Origin: Coemansia sp. RSA 1804
Lineage: Eukaryota; Kickxellomycota; Kickxellomycetes; Kickxellales; Kickxellaceae
NCBI GenBank assembly: GCA_027578815.1
Contig: JANBTH010000156.1
Span: forward strand, 1 to 29,821
Length of the DNA: 29,821 nucleotides
Reading direction: 5' to 3'
The translations under genes were made by a program, and so were the position numbers. Positions 28,183 through 29,821 of the stretch are shown here, one piece after another. Within the stretch, counting starts at the first letter, position 1. Each line of letters opens with the position of its first letter. Under the pieces are notes generated by a model. That model saw only the letters and a list, made by a program, of their open reading frames with translations, searched no databases and was not told the origin of the DNA.

Positions 28183-28770
28183 TTAGTTGGACTTTGCAAA
28201 GAAATCCTTGGACTTTGCAACCTCGGGCTTGATGGTGGCATCGCCAGCCTTCCAGTTGGCCGGGCAGACCTCGCCGTGCTTGTCAGTGAACTGCAGGGCC
28301 TCGAGGAGACGAAGAGCCTCGTCAACGGAGCGACCAACGGGGTTGTCGTTGATCATCATGATCCGGATCTTCTGCTCAGGATCAATGATGAAGAGGCCGC
28401 GGCAGGGGCAGCCCTCGTCCTCGTAGAGGATCTGGTAGTCGCGGGAGATCTTCTGGTTGGTGTCAGCAATCATGGGGAACTTGATCTCGCCCAGACCGCC
28501 CTCCTTGCGCGGCTGCTGCACCCAGTTGAAGTGGGTGAACACGGAGTCGCACGAGAACCCAAGGACCTCGGCGCCCAGCTTCTGGAAGTCCTCGTACCGG
28601 TCGCTGAATGCGCAGATCTCGGTCGGGCACACAAAGGTGAAATCGAAGGGCCAGGCAAACAGAACTACGTACTTGCCCTTGTAGTCGGACAACGAAATTT
28701 TCTTGAACTCGCCGTCGACAAGAGCGTCGGCGGTGAACTGGGGAGCTGGTGAGCGGGGCTGGAGAACCAT
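28183..28770 (-). CDS. TSA1: Typical 2-Cys peroxiredoxin (Tsa1/AhpC-Prx1 type)
   Basis: 195 residues, the usual length. Peroxidatic Cys48 lies in DFTFVCPTEI with Thr45; the catalytic Arg is Arg124 in CRGLFIIDP; resolving Cys169 is in GEVCPANW. Sensitivity motif GGLG stands at 91-94, and the C-terminal helix carries FF at 190-191 where eukaryotic enzymes have YF. It reduces hydrogen peroxide and organic peroxides, is recycled by thioredoxin, and can act as chaperone and redox relay; no targeting signal is seen, so cytosolic. Oddity: the segment before the Arg reads EDEGCPC where relatives have a V/A-type pair, adding Cys121 and Cys123 next to the active site. It is convergent with NAA50 (189 bp) and divergent from the DCC1 candidate. 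Confidence 0.95.
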   Translation of the reverse strand: MVLQPRSPAPQFTADALVDGEFKKISLSDYKGKYVVLFAWPFDFTFVCPTEICAFSDRYEDFQKLGAEVLGFSCDSVFTHFNWVQQPRKEGGLGEIKFPMIADTNQKISRDYQILYEDEGCPCRGLFIIDPEQKIRIMMINDNPVGRSVDEALRLLEALQFTDKHGEVCPANWKAGDATIKPEVAKSKDFFAKSN

Positions 28771-29651
28771 TTTTGTTGTTTTTCTAAGAGCGTGCCGCTT
28801 GGGATATGTGAAGGAATAAAATGGGCAAGAAGGCAGAAAATGTATTTGAATAAGACAAGATAAAATAGAAGAAAAGGAAAGGAAGAGAAAAACGTTGGGG
28901 GGGGGGAAGGCTGGATCGAATTTATTTTATACCCGACATTCTGGACTTTTAGCAGCTTTCGCTTCTTCGTCGTTTCTGTGGTGGTGTTTTGGAAGGCAGA
29001 CTCGGTGGAAACTCAAGTCTTGGCCTACTAGATATTTTTCCATTCCCCCTTTTTTCTAACACTACCATCCCCTATGCCCCTGCTTTTTTGGTGTGGTGGG
29101 TGGTTCGCTGTCGTTACTGACGGCTCATATGTCCATTGTGCCGGAAACCAGAGCTGTGCTGCCTATGTTTTTTTGTAAAGGAGGTCTGGAGGAGCCATGG
29201 CCATTATGCCCAAGGTCTGATTGATAAACGTTTTTTTTCTGCTGTCCATGTTTTTCTGCTGCAGGCTTGGACGACATCAAAGTTTTTTTGAGCCACAACG
29301 CCTTTTGCTCGCTACTTCATCGGCTGAGGCACAGCACTCTACTGTTGCCGCAGAGTGGTGTTCTGTTTTGTCCACAAATACCCGAGGAAAAAAGGTTGAG
29401 TAACTACTTTTTTCACCTTGTCTTTGGTTACCATACTTTTCTTTTCTTTTTTTCATTTCTGTTATTGGACTTTGAAAATATCAATATTAATAAGCAGTCG
29501 TTGGCGTTGAATGGAGGAGGGACCTTCGGCTATTTAATTCGATATTGCTAAATTTCCTTATCAGATACGCACTCACTCACACACACCTTTCTTCTCCGTC
29601 TTGTATTATTAGTCACAGACGCAAGCCACAAATAGGATCCTTTCTCTCCCA
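28771..29651. promoter_or_regulatory. Divergent promoter region between TSA1 and DCC1 candidate
   Basis: 881 bp. Next to TSA1 the plus strand is purine-rich (28850-28910, ending in a G10 run at 28897-28906), so the transcribed direction is pyrimidine-rich. T-rich runs occur at about 29048-29060, 29168-29175 and 29230-29240. Short open frames at 29221-29551 are low complexity and not believed. No stress-response site could be assigned. Confidence 0.45.
28897..28906 (+). repeat. G10 homopolymer upstream of TSA1
   Basis: Ten consecutive G residues (C10 on the TSA1 strand) about 127 bp before its start codon, within the probable 5' leader or promoter. Confidence 0.9.
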
Positions 29652-29821
29652 ATGGCAGGAGAGGCAGACAGCACCACCACTTCCTCCTCCTCCGCAGCAG
29701 CAGCAGCAAAGGCGGCCGCAGATGGCGATGTGCTGCGGCTGTCGGCAAGTGTCGGATATCCCGAGGAATACCGGCTACTGGAGCTAACGCCGGAGATTCT
29801 GGCGCAGCTTGAAGGCAGCGA
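29652..29821 (+). CDS. DCC1: Probable DCC1 (Ctf18-RFC subunit), N-terminal part cut by window edge
   Basis: ATG at 29652 opens a frame of 56 codons running off the right edge. A Ser/Thr/Ala-rich head (poly-Ser then poly-Ala, coded by TCC and GCA runs) is followed by LRLSASVGYPEEYRLLELTP and EILAQLEGS. The sequence Y-R-L-L-E-L-x-P-E-x-L, then a short spacer, is how the conserved N-terminal part of Dcc1 begins. Family knowledge: Dcc1 joins Ctf8 and Ctf18 in the alternative clamp loader that supports PCNA loading and sister-chromatid cohesion. Only about 25 informative residues are visible, so this is a tentative call. Confidence 0.55.
   Translation, partial: MAGEADSTTTSSSSAAAAAKAAADGDVLRLSASVGYPEEYRLLELTPEILAQLEGS

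Overview
The window reads as nuclear DNA of a fungus, most likely an early-diverging one (Kickxellomycotina or Mucoromycota type). The signs are densely packed intron-poor genes, short GT-AG introns, fungal versions of Atg18, Ett1/Nro1, Bur1 kinase and a Ctk2-type cyclin, a Git3-like seven-helix receptor, and an AAA-ATPase-like/PD-(D/E)XK gene of the kind expanded in such genomes. The lineage is my inference from protein resemblance; no marker RNA gene is present. No tRNA, rRNA or CRISPR array was seen.

Layout. 1-9.46 kb is GC-rich housekeeping sequence: the 3' part of ETT1 (+), ATG18 (-, two exons), a HEN1-type small-RNA methyltransferase (-), a Bur1/Cdk9 kinase (+) and cytosolic prolyl-tRNA synthetase (+, two exons). 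9.46-13.03 kb is an accessory island. It holds a 667-bp foldback element (9814-10480) with arms of about 245 bp. Three bases beyond the element begins a broken AAA-ATPase-like/PD-(D/E)XK nuclease gene (10484-13030). 13.86-16.06 kb carries two neighbouring but separate genes for the first step of molybdenum cofactor synthesis (MoaA/MOCS1A and MoaC/MOCS1B). Convergent to them is a tiny three-exon CENP-X/MHF2 gene (16108-16542) that has to be assembled by splicing. 16.5-18.25 kb is AT-rich with no recognisable gene. A secreted subtilisin-like protease follows (18253-20895), then 2.7 kb without a recognisable gene. The last 6 kb holds a GPCR-like membrane protein (+), a C-type cyclin (-), the N-acetyltransferase NAA50 (+), a 2-Cys peroxiredoxin (-), and at the right edge the start of a probable DCC1 cohesion/clamp-loader subunit (+).

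How the genes relate. Most are unlinked housekeeping genes in alternating convergent and divergent pairs. The two molybdopterin genes form a real functional neighbourhood. The Bur1 kinase and the Ctk2-like cyclin both belong to RNA polymerase II CTD phosphorylation, but to different known complexes. CENP-X and DCC1 both act in chromosome maintenance.

The strongest candidates for something new are the foldback element, a degenerate extra copy of its terminus, and their abutment on the AAA/PD-(D/E)XK gene.
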